Source of the DNA: Dreissena polymorpha
Lineage: Eukaryota; Mollusca; Bivalvia; Myida; Dreissenidae
Direction: 5' to 3'
NCBI RefSeq assembly: GCF_020536995.1
Contig: NC_068366.1
Location: forward strand, 18,561,299 to 18,625,298
DNA length: 64,000 bases
In this document: piece after piece, positions 24,201 through 33,611 of the stretch
Numbering within the stretch: the first letter of the stretch is position 1
Layout: the number at the start of each line of letters is the position of its first letter
Translations under genes and position numbers: made by a program
The notes under the pieces: model-generated
The model's input: the letters and a program-made list of their open reading frames with translations, nothing else
Databases searched by the model: none
Told to the model about the DNA's origin: nothing

Positions 24201-27200
24201 ACAAAAACGGAAGCATATTACTTGATTGAAATGATCGATTCAAAAAGCATCTTCTCGATTAATGTCTAGAGAAACCGTCGATAAGAACCGAATGTGACCG
24301 AACTGCATCGGTCAAAAACAAAAACGATGACCTGTGCAAGCAGGTGCGTGTTGTTAAACCAATCGAATTTCATTGTTTTACAACTTACGGCAAGGTGTTT
24401 GTTCGCAAAATTGAAAAATAGGTCTGCAAATATCAAGAACCGCTTACGATTTTATTTTTTTTAAACTGTCAATTGGCTTCAATAATTTACATGCCCGGCG
24501 GGCAACAAACGTGAATTTTTGTATGTGCCCGGCAGTAATTTTACTCGCCACAGGCGATCGGGCGTGTGCTAATTTCGAAGACTGTGTACAGGGTTGTCAT
24601 TATTAACCGATTGCCGATCGAATTCATCGGTTAAAATCGCCAGAAAATCGGTTGTTTTTCCTGAATCTTAAAAATTGCTATCAGAAGTTTTGATCACGCA
24701 AACCGACAATAATTGACGAGGAATAACCGTAGTATAGTAGAGCGACGCCCATTTAGTCATTTCATTTACTCCGCCTAAGAGCTACTGTTTTCAATGAATC
24801 TCTCAGCAAGTGGCCAATATTGTCTTTTCCAGCTGTCAATCAAATTCTTCTTGGTAAGCACGTCAACCAATCAGCGCTCAGGCAGCCGAATACACGCCGA
24901 CCCCACGTGAAATTGTATCAAATAGCTGTACATTTCACAGATTATTACTGACCGTATCTCAACGAATGTAGCACTGTAGAGCGTAATAAACTAGTTAGAG
25001 AAAAGGTTTCCACATATTAAAAAATGCTCTTCGATTTTCTACCAAAATAAAAGATATTAGCGACCTCTGCGTTACGAATTTGTTATTCAGCATCTAAATA
25101 TTAAAGTCAACGCTTTCCCCGAGGAAGAATGACGTGATGTTATACATGAAGTCTAATTTTGGCTTGATTTTCATCTGTGCATGAAAAACACGATAAATGT
25201 GTCTCTGTTGCTAGAATTTTCTTAATTTTCCGTGAATAATGAAATCTGAAAATCATTTCGGATAACACATTAAATTATACGCATTTGAAAATACGTCAAT
25301 TAAATAATGCATTTTGTTATACAAATGGGCATAACACATAATGAAATGAGTAGGTAAATAATGTGTTTTGAGATTGCCAAACTATGCATACGTATAGGTC
25401 AACATGCATGAATGACCTGACAAGTTATATCACGATCCGGAATGAAAAGTACTTGGTTTAATTTAAAGAAAGACGCGTACAGTATACTAAACATGTGAAA
25501 ATCTTAAAATTTTCTATTCTTTTTAGACCTCATTTTTAACTTTTTATGCTCTGAGAATAGCAGTATTTTGTCCCTAAAATGTCTAGAATTCGTTTTCGGT
25601 CGGGGGGCTTTGCCCCCTGACCCCCCTACCAGGGCCTTGCCTTGGACCTACAAGGGGGCCTAGGCAGCCCACTTGACCCCCGGCCGAATCGGTTACTTTT
25701 CCAAAATAATCCTTTGTTTACAATCATAATGACAACCCTGCATGTAATATCTACATGTAGATATGATTTTCTTTTGTACACATTTACATTTAAAGCGCGT
25801 CAATGACTTTCACAGACAGGTGTTTATGGTGGCTGCCCAGCATCGCGGTGATCACGGGTGTTCAATAGCGTGACATCGCGGCGATTTTCGGGTGTTCGCC
25901 AAACACCATGGTCAGTAGCGTGTCCGCCCCCCCCGCAAATGTCACCCATCGGGAAAAGTGAACACCGCGGACAGGCGTTTTTGTTTACGTACACAGTGCC
26001 TGTACTGTATGTTCAAAGGCAAAAAAAATCTATGTTTGGGTCACTTGAGATAAAAAATGCCTTGTACATCTACACTTCATGGTGATATCATCAAACCTTT
26101 AAGTTTTAACATACTTTCTTGTTCAATCCACCAACAAACAACACCCCTGTGCCTGAATTTCCAACTCAGGGGTAATCCGGTGCCTTAATTATTCATTGCT
26201 GAATACCCCTGTTCCTAAATTTCCCAAATTGATCTCTGTGTGTGCTCATTTATGCTCTCAAGTTATGTATTAATTAACAATAATATAGGAAACATTAAAT
26301 AAAGTAAAACTATAACCCATAAGTATGGGTCTCTTCCTTAACAGAACCTTGGGGGAAAGCTCTACTCCTGTCAGTAAGAGTATAACCATGGAAACCTCAT
26401 TGCAATCTTGAGTTGTGAATTCAGAAATAGAAAAGCAGCGACTTATAACACATTCTGTTAAACTTACCTCTAACAGCCTTGTAGAACATACGGCTGGGAG
26501 CCCGGAAGTGTAAAGGTCCTCTCTTAGGCTGGACATTACATCTTTTCTTAATGTAATTCAAAGCCTTCACTGAAACACACACAATCAACTATTTAAGTGG
26601 ACTATCCATGTCAAAAGTGGTAAACATAAGCAAATTATGATGAACTTAGAAGAGATTATGAACAATTATTCATGTTTGTATATTTCAAACACTGCACATT
26701 CATTCTCAACATCCATAGGCTATCATTAAAATACATATAAATACAACATATAAATTATTCATCATCTAATTATAAATTGCAAAACGAAAGGTGCTTACAT
26801 TTATTTCTGTAGAAATTTCCAGAAATATTGATGCCTTCACATCGCACCACTACAACACGCTGACCTGAAAGGAAACACAAGATATTTACGTTACAAATAT
26901 TTCACACAAAATACCTGGTACACATAAAAAATAAATCCCACATTTTATAAACAATTGTTTGGTTGGCATCAGCGACTAGATATTTGCAAAATGAAATTTA
27001 TTTAACTTTTTGCGGAATGTGGTCTATTGTGTACCCCTGTGTGACGTAACAATTGCTTTCAGTAGCTTTCTACCAACTCTCTACTGGAGAATTTTAACAT
27101 TGCCTCTTTCCCACATAATTTACTACTGTTTGTTTGAGGTTTGTGTAATTCTCTTAAAACTAAGCTCTGATGTTATTACAATGTGTTAGTGTTTTGCTAC

Positions 27201-28003
27201 TGTGAACACGAATAAAGCACTGTTCTATTCTGTTCTGTAAATACATCCAAATATTTTTTTCTTTCAATCAGTAAAGATAACACCACAAGCACATTTATGT
27301 TTCGTCTCATACACTTGGGAGATTTTAATATATTATTTACTAATTATGGTACACTGGGCAGGGCCCTCGATTTGTACTTTTTACTGCCGCATGAAAAAGA
27401 ATTATTTTTCCCCTTATTTCAGCAAAAAATCCCCCCCCCCCAAAAAAAATTTTTTTTTTTTTTTACTTTAATATCTAGAAGCTGTTGCCAGCTGGTTAGG
27501 TCACACTTAAAATATTGTTGGTTTGCCCTTTACCGACCATAGATTTTACAGGTGGGTAGGTAGGTAGTCAAATAATTATTTTTAATACCTTTATAGTCTA
27601 TGAATATTTAAAACACTGTTATTTAAACACTGTTACAGTGTACGAAGCCCTATGTACATCAGTGCTCCAGCTAGGATTTGAAAAGGGCAGGGGGGCTTTT
27701 TTGTCAAAAGGGCACTTTCGACGCGCAGTATATTGTCAAATGGGCACTTTCGACGCGCTGTATTTTGTAAAAAGGGCACGTTCGAGCGCGCGGGTGTTTC
27801 TGGAATTCTTCCTATTGCATGTTAATTTATATGTTATAAATAATTGTATTATTCCCATTATTATTAAACCATTCAAATATAATGTCTACAATGAGGATTA
27901 AAATAATTACAATGAAATAAGAGATTTATGAATTATCATATGTAAAAAAAAAAAAAAAAAATATTTTTTATTTTTTTAGAGGGGGGGGGCAGGGCGGGGG
28001 TTC

Positions 28004-28034
<31 letters not shown>

Positions 28035-31000
28035 GGCGGTGGTTCGGGAGGGCAGGGCGCGGCGCCCTTCGATTTAGGCCTAGCTGGAGCACTGTACATG
28101 AAGCTTAACCATATCTTGTTTGCCGTTTTCTTGCAAATAATGGTGATTTTTTTTTGCTTTTATTTCTTACAGCCTGTGCCGTTTGAATTTGGAAAATTAG
28201 CCTGATTAACCATGAAATTGGGGAAAATTGCGTGATAAACCATGAAATTGGGAAACATTAAGCATTATATGATTATACGAAACAGAATTAAAATTGCTTT
28301 TAAGTTCATGTTTGACAGCATTTTTATATTATAAAGTGCTGCTTTAATGTCTTCTTACCATGAAGACAATGTTTAGTTAATATCCCTCCACATGCATATT
28401 AAACTTGCAATACTCTATAGATTCTTATATACACCATTAATTTTAATCATAACCTCTAAGAGTATTAATTTAATTCAGTATTTTTAAATTAAATATCATA
28501 TGGGGAAAACATTAACAAATATTAACAAACAAGCTTTAGCGTTCTTGTTGTGTTAATCACAAAACTTAATGTGTTAAATAGAGTTAAAATAATATATTTA
28601 ATTTGTTTACCTTTCAATATCTTGCACTTGACAACCTATTTCAGTAAACTGCACAGTGTGACAAACATAATAAAGCAGAATATGCGTATGAATCTGAGTA
28701 TACACAGATCCACTAGCATATAAATCAAAACATGTTTGTCTCTTTTCATTTACAAACGATACTCATCTTACATGCTTTAACTTTGTGAGTAGCCTCTTGC
28801 TTAGACTGAACTCCAATTTTCCAACACTCATTTCCGTGACGCACATTTTCGGTGCAGATTTCTAATAAATATTTGTTGTTTTTTATCTCAACCGTAGTAT
28901 TTTGTGTTCATTGACACACTCATTAAATTATATCCTAACAAGACTATTGCCAAGCAATAAAAGTCCCCTACCAGCTCCACCATTGTCAGAAATTCCACCA
29001 ATGTCAGAATATTTTTTTTATTTGTTGCCATAGCAACCAGAATTTTTAACATAGGAACAAAATGAAATGATATGCATAATGTCCATATAATATTGACATC
29101 TATCCATGTTTCAAGTTTCATGAAAAAATATTAAGAACTTTTTAAGTTATCGCAGGATCTATTGCCATAGCAACCAGAATTTTTGACGTAGGAATAAAAT
29201 GAAATGACGTGCATAATGTCCATATTGCCATCTATCCATGTTTCAAGTTTCATGAAAAAAATATTGAGAACTTAAAAGTTATCGCAGGATCCAGAAAACA
29301 AGAGGGCCTGAAAGGCCCAAAGTCGCTCACCCGAGATAACAAGATATTATTATGACAAATCTTCTGACCAAGTTTCACAAAGATCGAAAAATAAATGTGG
29401 CCTCTAGAGTGTTAACAAGGTTTTACTATAGCCATTTAAGGACAAGGGACAAAATTGTCACAAAACCAGGTTTTCATTGTGAAAAAAAAATCTGATAAAG
29501 GGAGAAAACTCAAACTGAACTTTTGAAATGAACAAACAAAATTAACCCCCTTTGTAAGTTTGTTTTTTTTTTAAATCTATTTTTAGTCGTGGCGACCTTG
29601 ACATTGGAGATATTGACGTGATTCTTTCGTGCGACACACCGTCCCATGATGGTGAACAAATGTGCCAAATGATTTTAAAATCTCACAATGAATGACATAG
29701 TTATGGCCAGGACAAGCTCATTTATGGCCATTTTTGACCTTTGAACTCAAAGTGTGACCTTGACCTTGGAGATATCGACGTAATTATTTCGCGCGACACA
29801 CCGTCCAATGATGGTGAACAAATGTGCCTATGATTTTAAAATCTGACAATGAACGACATAGTTATGGCCCGGACAAGCTTGTTCCGCCCGCCCGCCCGCA
29901 TTCGCCAATCTTATAACCAGTTTTTTCCTTCGGAAAACCTGGTTAAAAAATGCCCCGCCCCCTGGCAGCCATGTTTTTCAACCAACTGGCATCATTTTTG
30001 AACTCGTCCAAGATATTATTGGGATGAACCTTCTGACCAAGTTTCATGAAGATCTAACAGTAAATGTGGCCTCTAGAGTGTTAACAAGATTTTACTATAG
30101 CCATATAAGGAAAAATGCCCCACCCCTTGGAAGCCTTTTTTTTCAAGCAAACATTATTATTTTCGAACTCTTCCAAAAAATCATTGAAACTAATCTTCTG
30201 AACAAATTTCATGAAGATTGGACAATAAATGTGGCCTCTATAGTGTTAGCAAGGTTTTACTATAGCCATAAAAGGAAAAATGCCCTGCCCCTGGTGGCCA
30301 TGTTTTTAAAGAAACCAAAACCATTTTCGAACTCATCCAAGATATCATTGGGACAAATCTTCAGACCAAGTTTCATGATGATTGGAAAATAAATGTGACC
30401 TCTAGAGTGTTAACAAGATTTTACAATAGCCATATAAGGAAAATAGCCCCGCCCGCGTGGTGGCCATGTTTTTAAACCAACCGGCATCATTTTTGAACTC
30501 GTCCAAGATATTATTGGGATGAATCTTCTGACCAAGTTTCATGAAGATCCGACTATAAATGTGGCCACTAGAGTGTTGAAAAGATTTTACTATAGCCTTA
30601 TATAGCCATATAAGGAAAAATGCCCAGTCCCTTGGCGGCCATGTTTTTCAAGCAAACCTCACTTTTTTCGAACTCATCCAAGATATCATTAATACAAATC
30701 TTCTGACCATATTTCATCAAGATTGGACAATAAATGAGGCCTCTGGAGTGTTAACAAGATTTTACTATAGCCATATAAGGAAAAATGCCCCGCTCCTTGG
30801 CAGCCATGTTTTTCACGCAAAGGTTACCATTTTTAACTCATCCAAGATATCAGTGGGACAAATCCTTTGAGCAAGTTTAATGAAGATTGGAAAATAAATG
30901 TGGCCTCTAGAGTGTTAACAAGGTTTTACAATAGCCATATAAGGAAAAATGCCCCGCCCCCTGGCGGCCATGTTTTTCAACCAACCGGCATCATTTTCGA

Positions 31001-32318
31001 ACTCATCCAAGATATAATTGGGATGAATCTTCTGACCAAGTTTTATGAAGATCAGACAATAAATGTGGCTTCTAGAGTGTTAACAAGATTTTACTATAGC
31101 CATATATAGCAATATAAGGAAAAATGCCCCGCCCCTTGGCAGCCATGTTTTTCAAGCAAACGTAACCATTTTCGAACTCATCCAAGATATCATTGAGACC
31201 AATCTTTTGACCAAATTTCTTGAAGATTGGACAATAAATGTGGCCTCTAGAGAGTTAACAAGTCAAATGTTGACGCCGCACAACGCACGACGGACAAAAG
31301 GCGATCACAAAAGCTCACCATGAGCACGTTGTGCTCAGGTGAGCTAAAAACACCATTTTCAGCAGTATTTCTAGTCTATTTGTTGCCATAGCAACCACAA
31401 TGTTTGAGGTAGGAACAAAATGAAATGACGTGCATAATGTCCATATTGCCATCTATCCATGTTCCAAGTTATGAAAAAATATTAAGAACTTTTTAAGTTG
31501 TCGCAGGATCCAGAAAAGTGTGAGTGCAAACCATAAGTCCCCTCCGGTGAAACCGGTAGGGGACTAATAACCATATGATATTGGTCGTTAACTTGAATGT
31601 TATTTATCATTTCCGCTGTTAATCGCAATTTCTCTTCTGCTTGCCGCCATCTTTGACGTGTTTAATAACAGGCGTGCTCAAGCGGAATACGTCGGTATCC
31701 TCCGCAATATATAGACAGATTCGTGGATACTGGATAGCAACGTAAAATCGTATATATTAGGCTACATTTGCAAACCAAAACGTAATTCAGTTGTCATTAG
31801 GCGACGACTCGACAAGCTCAGCATAGGAAATTCCAACTATCGAAGCGACCTAGATCGGTCAAAGGCGTTAAGAATGGACAGGGAATAAATATTGCAGTCG
31901 GCTCTTTTATGACCGGCGAAAAATACGAAAATGAAAAAATAAGTTTTCAGAAATCACAAAAAAAAATTTGGGTCGGGGGGTAAAAAGTGAGTCGGTCGGT
32001 AAAGGGCAAACAAACTTAATTTTAATTTAGGCCTTAGGTATCGTGCTTCTTACCTTTGATTAAATGTATATTTATGTAAATTACATTAAAATATAGCAAC
32101 TTAAAGTGTTGAATGGTTTGTGAAAAGATCTTCTAAAATTCCCAATATCGCCCAAAACGACGCGAAATTTCCCCCTCTCAGGGCCCCGCCACCAATCCCC
32201 CAAAGTGTAGCAAGGGCCATGCTGGGAAATATTTATATACATTACCATTAATAATGGTTTTTGCAACAACTGCTGCCAGTCTACCCAAAAGATGCCCACG
32301 GGCATCAATCAGGATGGG
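12183..32318 (-). CDS. RPL13A: Ribosomal protein L13a (uL13), large subunit
   Basis: Six coding exons are joined in phase on the minus strand: 32318-32246, 26864-26799, 26569-26468, 22376-22231, 21159-21037 and 12266-12183. Together they are 594 bases, or 197 residues plus stop. The first exon found starts [16 protein letters not shown]. It is followed by [65 protein letters not shown] and the end [11 protein letters not shown]. These are signature segments of eukaryotic uL13, a 60S subunit protein at the surface of the large subunit. Only the initial exon (ATG and a few codons) is missing; it should lie right of 32318. The coding span exceeds 20 kb because the introns are full of repeats. 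The last intron carries four snoRNA copies on the same strand. Confidence 0.97.
12345..14153. repeat. Large tandem-core element with G-rich segment
   Basis: It begins AGAGCACCGCCTTGCGGGTG followed by CAGACCGCTCAT; GCACCGC and GCGGGTGC can fold. The first 430 bases are very G-rich (12545-12775). Then come about three units of about 186 bp (markers AAGTATGAAAGCAATAGC and AACTTAACCAAAATTTTCA). Four units of about 169 bp follow (marker CTCTGTGAAAAATCATC at 13622, 13792 and 13961). It ends ACGGACGGACAGACGAAG, then a CCCCCAAAAAATATTTGGGG hairpin. It lies in the last RPL13A intron. Confidence 0.8.
14180..15760. repeat. Tandem array, about nine units of 150-185 bp
   Basis: Each unit carries GCCCCAGGGTTGGTAATGG, then CATAGTTGAGATTGACCG and TTTTGGGTGGGCGTGGCC. 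Long and short units alternate irregularly. One isolated unit with the same left boundary lies at 36358-36540, so this array arose by expansion of a dispersed element. Open frames here on both strands merely translate the repeat. Confidence 0.85.
15761..16232. other. RPL13A intron sequence with a repeat tail
   Basis: Mostly AT-rich. At 15915-15950 there is a CCCCCTATTCTTCGAAAGGG hairpin followed by GGCATAAAAA. This is the right end typical of the tandem-core elements, without a recognisable body. Confidence 0.5.
16233..16312 (-). ncRNA. SNORD33: C/D-box snoRNA U33 (SNORD33)-like, copy 1
   Basis: Read on the minus strand: terminal stem GGTC, box C GTGATGAT, a D'/C' part with the hairpin GGTTT...AAACC and C'-like TTATGAA, the guide TCATGCACTACCAT, box D CTGA and closing GACC. 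The guide matches my memory of vertebrate U33 (CACATGCACTACCATCTGA). U33 directs 2'-O-methylation of 18S rRNA at the position of human Um1326; the target GGUGGUGCAUG pairs with one G-U. Vertebrate U33 also resides in an RPL13A intron. This is the most diverged copy, yet boxes, guide and stem are intact. Confidence 0.85.
16313..17025. other. RPL13A intron, nothing recognised
   Basis: AT-rich sequence between snoRNA copy 1 and the next repeat. A T8-G10 run lies near 16843-16860. No further box C/D pair is seen. Confidence 0.4.
17026..17640. repeat. GGCCC-hairpin tandem-core element
   Basis: It starts AACAAGAGGGCCATGGGCCC followed by TGCGCTCTCC. The body holds three diverged units marked by ACAAATGTTCTGAC(C/A) and TTTCATGAAGATT. 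The right end is not sharp. It lies between snoRNA copies 1 and 2. Confidence 0.65.
17680..17757 (-). ncRNA. SNORD33: C/D-box snoRNA U33 (SNORD33)-like, copy 2
   Basis: On the minus strand: stem GGTC, box C AGTGATGATGAA, the hairpin GGTTTTGTTACTAATGAAAC whose 3' half includes the C'-like TAATGAA, guide CACATGCACTACCAT, box D CTGA and stem GACC. The 4-bp terminal stem is perfect. Its interior differs from copies 3 and 4 at a few bases (CTACAATG versus CCACCGTG before D'), so it is an older paralogue. Confidence 0.88.
18481..19512. repeat. Tandem segmental duplication, copy A
   Basis: A 1032-bp segment beginning AGCTCAATAGTTGGTAGTC is repeated immediately at 19513. The two copies stay collinear throughout with only scattered substitutions and small indels. 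The segment contains snoRNA copy 3. The low divergence within an intron suggests a fairly recent duplication. Confidence 0.92.
18881..18957 (-). ncRNA. SNORD33: C/D-box snoRNA U33 (SNORD33)-like, copy 3
   Basis: On the minus strand: GTCTGTGATGATGAA (box C), CCACCGTGATTGATGG, the GGTTT/AAACC internal hairpin, guide CACATGCACTACCAT, and box D CTGA followed by GAC. It lies in duplication copy A and matches copy 4 over the RNA. It sits in the same 8.8-kb intron and on the same strand as the host, so it can be processed from the RPL13A intron. Confidence 0.9.
19513..20549. repeat. Tandem segmental duplication, copy B
   Basis: Second copy of the 18481-19512 segment. It ends at about 20549, where ATAGTTCACTTTTGAAAA repeats the end of copy A. 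It differs by small changes, such as an extra TTACTTT near 20250. It carries snoRNA copy 4. Confidence 0.92.
19916..19992 (-). ncRNA. SNORD33: C/D-box snoRNA U33 (SNORD33)-like, copy 4
   Basis: Copy in duplication B. Box C, the internal hairpin, the guide CACATGCACTACCAT and box D are the same as in copy 3. It ends about 1050 bases upstream of the exon at 21037 in plus coordinates, inside the last RPL13A intron. Confidence 0.9.
20552..20822 (+). repeat. Short interspersed element family C
   Basis: It begins ACAAGAGCTTTGTTTGTGAAA and carries TGACCTTGACCTTTCACCAC and GCAGCTCCATGAGATACACA. It ends GACAGACAGACAGGCC followed by ATATACCCCC...AGGTATAAAA. An inverted relative lies at 44676-44930. 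Non-coding. Confidence 0.75.
21037..21159 (-). CDS. RPL13A: RPL13A internal exon
   Basis: Bounded by GTTTTAG|TTC and GAT|GTAAGC. It encodes [20 protein letters not shown], then [20 protein letters not shown] and [10 protein letters not shown] is the conserved uL13 segment. Confidence 0.97.
21376..21615 (+). repeat. Compact GGCCC-hairpin element
   Basis: A whole short element of about 240 bp. The left end is ACAAGAGGGTCATGATGGCC followed by CGCTCACCTGA. One body unit has CATTCTGACCAAATTTTAT, followed by GACGGACGCACATACG. The right end is the hairpin GCTCACCATGTCACTTCGTG / ACAGGTGAGC, then TAAAAA. The ends carry subterminal inverted CTCACCTG / CAGGTGAG. A 3' hairpin followed by CTAA resembles Helitron ends, but the family assignment is inference. 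Confidence 0.7.
21616..22230. other. RPL13A intron, nothing recognised
   Basis: AT-rich intron between the repeat at 21376 and the exon at 22231. No box C/D pair or shared repeat is seen. Confidence 0.4.
22231..22376 (-). CDS. RPL13A: RPL13A internal exon
   Basis: Bounded by TTGTCCAG|GT and CGG|GTATTC. It encodes [20 protein letters not shown], then [20 protein letters not shown] and LRLKQNRR. The open frame that runs past it is intron. Confidence 0.97.
23798..24586. mobile_element. Nested inverted-repeat element 1
   Basis: The ends are CACAGTCTTCGAAATTAGC and its inverse, with TA on both sides. The ends also carry ACATGCC(C/A) repeats and CCCGGC motifs. It is 789 bp, non-coding, and inserted within the larger element. 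Confidence 0.75.
24589..25740. mobile_element. Nested inverted-repeat element 2
   Basis: The ends are CAGGGTTGTCATTAT and ATAATGACAACCCTG, starting two bases after nested element 1. The CAGGG...CCCTG ends suggest a hAT-like group. Target duplications are not clear. A segment at 25600-25690 (GGGGGCTTTGCCCCCTGACC) is GC-rich and foldable. No coding frame. Confidence 0.7.
26468..26569 (-). CDS. RPL13A: RPL13A internal exon
   Basis: Bounded by GTTTCAG|TG and AGA G|GTAAGT. It encodes [18 protein letters not shown] and [15 protein letters not shown], containing the conserved RGPxHFRAPSR motif. Confidence 0.97.
26799..26864 (-). CDS. RPL13A: RPL13A internal exon
   Basis: Bounded by TTTCAG|GT and T|GTAAGC. 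It encodes (G)[16 protein letters not shown] and FYRNK. The last base T joins TG of the next exon to give Leu. Confidence 0.97.
26865..27659. other. RPL13A intron with a homopolymer cluster
   Basis: A C12-A8-T16 composite run lies at 27427-27462. A second T-rich stretch and the phrase TGGTTTGCCCTTTACCGACC follow. No gene is seen. Confidence 0.4.
27660..28094. mobile_element. hAT-like short inverted-repeat element with poly-G
   Basis: The ends are CAGTGCTCCAGCTAGG and CCTAGCTGGAGCACTG, flanked by TACAT on both sides (27655-27659, 28095-28099). The interior has three GGGCACTTTCGACGCG-like repeats (27710-27790). It also has A18-type and G-rich runs, including an unbroken G run of about 30 near 28001-28030. 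Non-coding. Confidence 0.8.
28100..28959. other. RPL13A intron, AT-rich
   Basis: A duplicated phrase, ACCATGAAATTGGGGAAAAT versus ACCATGAAATTGGGAAACAT, lies near 28209-28258. No other feature is supported. Confidence 0.4.
28960..29296. repeat. AGTCCCC-family element, inverted, left part
   Basis: It carries AGTCCCCTACCAGCTCCACC and two direct copies of a unit of about 135 bp with GCCATAGCAACCAGAATTTT and TCTATCCATGTTTCAAGTTT. It stops at GCAGGATCCAGAAAA, where the GGCCC-hairpin element begins. The family continues at 31375-31565. Confidence 0.75.
29297..31346. repeat. Large GGCCC-hairpin tandem-core element
   Basis: It starts AACAAGAGGGCCTGAAAGGC followed by TCGCTCACCCGAG. It ends with the hairpin GCTCACCATGAGCACGTTGT / GCTCAGGTGAGC, then TAAAAAC. 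The core has about eight units of roughly 170 bp with CTTCTGACCAAGTTTCATGA, GTGGCCTCTAGAGTGTTAAC and GCCATATAAGGAAAAATGCC. A different unit type occurs at 29600-29880. It sits inside the AGTCCCC-family element. Open frames such as 30024-30392 only translate the repeat. Confidence 0.8.
31375..31565. repeat. AGTCCCC-family element, inverted, right part
   Basis: It has GTTGCCATAGCAACC, TCTATCCATGTTCCAAGTT and GCAGGATCCAGAAAAGTGTG. It ends with the hairpin AGTCCCCTCCGGTGAAACCG / GTAGGGGAC. It matches the inverse of the 859-1125 element. Confidence 0.8.
31566..32245. other. RPL13A intron
   Basis: Mixed sequence holding GGTCGGGGGGTAAAAAGTGA and GGTCGGTAAAGGGCAAACAA near 31970-32010. The latter is the inverse of the CCCTTTACCGACC phrase at 27520, so the two may be ends of one interspersed repeat. 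No gene is seen. Confidence 0.4.
32246..32318 (-). CDS. RPL13A: RPL13A, first coding exon found
   Basis: The acceptor TACTTTCAG precedes CCC ATC CTG, and the donor is AAT G|GTAATG. It encodes [20 protein letters not shown] and then TIIN, plus the first base of a Gly codon. It starts in phase 0, so the missing upstream exon must end on a codon boundary. Confidence 0.95.
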
Positions 32319-32617
32319 CTGAAAGTAAAATCAGAGACGATCAATACCAAGCAATTAGTGAGCATTTCATCGCTAAACAGATTATGTTGGTTTGTGAGCT
32401 TTTGTCAGTTTAATGCTGCATATTATCCTTACTGATGATCCCTCAAAATGGGCATGTAGCATACTGTTTGGACCTACCAACCAAGTGGTTGAATATATTT
32501 ATGTAAATGTTGGACACTAGTGAAAACTACAAACATATTCTGGTTTCAATAATCTTGTGAATATAATATTTGCCAGAAGACGAGGTGCATGTTATATTTG
32601 AATGTGAAGATTACATG

Positions 32618-33560
32618 CAGGGGTTTACTAAGAAAGTGACGCCGATATTCGGCGTCTTCCCCTACCAGAATTTTTCCCCTCAAAATACAATTTCCCCACC
32701 AAAAATATCATTTTTCACCAAAATATAATATTTTCTCTCAAAGAAATGTTTATTTTTCCTTTGGGCATTCGACAATTATCCAAATTGCACCAAGTACAAC
32801 GACCTCGCTCTCTCTCTCTCCAGACGAACACAAAAAATCTGGGAATCCCAGTTATTCTAAATATAGCTCTTAAATTACGTCATGTAAACTGGGCAACTAA
32901 TCGTAATAATAATGTGACTATTTTACTGGATACCGGTCTTGCGCGAGAAGCGTGTTTCGTCAATTAATTACCGGAAACCAGTCGAATTTTCATCCGGGCT
33001 ATATGCAAGCCAAGATATAAAACGTGAAAACAGAAAAAAATGTCTCACAATTGGCATTCTTACACAAACAAAATAAAACATTCGGACTCGGAAGATACTG
33101 AACGCATCGAGGCATTTTTTTAAGAAAGAATCATCGAAAACCGTTATAACCTAGCAGGATTCTGAGGTAATCAACATCGAACATTGTGAAAGTGAAAGTA
33201 GACAATCGGCAGCTGCCGATCCTTTCCCTTCCAATACTGTAGCAGATCAAGGTCGTCAACCCATTCATCATGAAATTGAAATCACAAAATTGACATCGTC
33301 CCCCGGCCCCAGTACAGAAATATAGCTGAAAACATTTTCCATTATTAGATCTACACCTGCAACTTTATTAAGGACTTTGACTTTAATACGTGTTAAATGT
33401 GTTTAAGAACAAAAAAGGACAGAGACAAGCCTCTTTTGATGAGTTAAAGACATTGAAATGAACAGTTTTTATTTTTTCCCCTAATATGTCTCTTTCGCAC
33501 TCTTTTTTCCCCTTTCACCCAGCGTCCAGCGTCTTCCCCTTTCTCTAAAAAAAACCCCTG
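32618..33560. mobile_element. hAT-like non-autonomous element
   Basis: The ends are inverted: CAGGGGTTTACTAAGAAAG on the left and CTTTCTCTAAAAAAAACCCC followed by TG on the right. They are flanked by ACATG on both sides (32613-32617, 33561-33565). Subterminal GCGTCTTCCCCT occurs at both ends in the same direction, and TTTTTCCCC-like motifs cluster inside. No transposase frame. It lies just upstream of the first RPL13A exon found. Confidence 0.8.
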
Positions 33561-33611
33561 ACATGAAAATGTAACAAGATGCGTACATCATTTTAATTAT
33601 GCAATCTAGTA

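Larger units (their letters stand above)
22497..26007. mobile_element. Composite non-autonomous DNA transposon with terminal inverted repeats
   Basis: The ends are inverted: CAGTACAGGCACTGTGTAC on the left and GTACACAGTGCCTGTACTG on the right, each flanked by TA (22495-22496, 26008-26009). Both ends carry several subterminal GCGGTGTTCA-like motifs, possible transposase sites. The interior is itself broken by two inverted-repeat elements lying side by side (23798-24586 and 24589-25740). There is no transposase frame. A TA target would suit the Tc1/mariner group; the subterminal repeats and the CACTG within the ends would also allow a CACTA-like element. Confidence 0.75.

Noticed and set aside
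30024-31109. Frames reading [23 protein letters not shown]-like repeats
   Set aside because: Translation of the core units of the hairpin-ended element; periodicity is that of the DNA repeat.
12267-32245. Other RPL13A-hosted snoRNAs (U32, U34, U35)
   Set aside because: I looked for box C plus box D pairs with their guides on the minus strand in every intron. I saw only U33-type copies; RTGATGA-like strings near 26080 and 26758 lack a proper box D.
32425-32460. ATG CCC ATT TTG ... |GTAAGG (minus) as RPL13A first exon
   Set aside because: It leaves two bases over, which does not fit the phase-0 start of the next exon.
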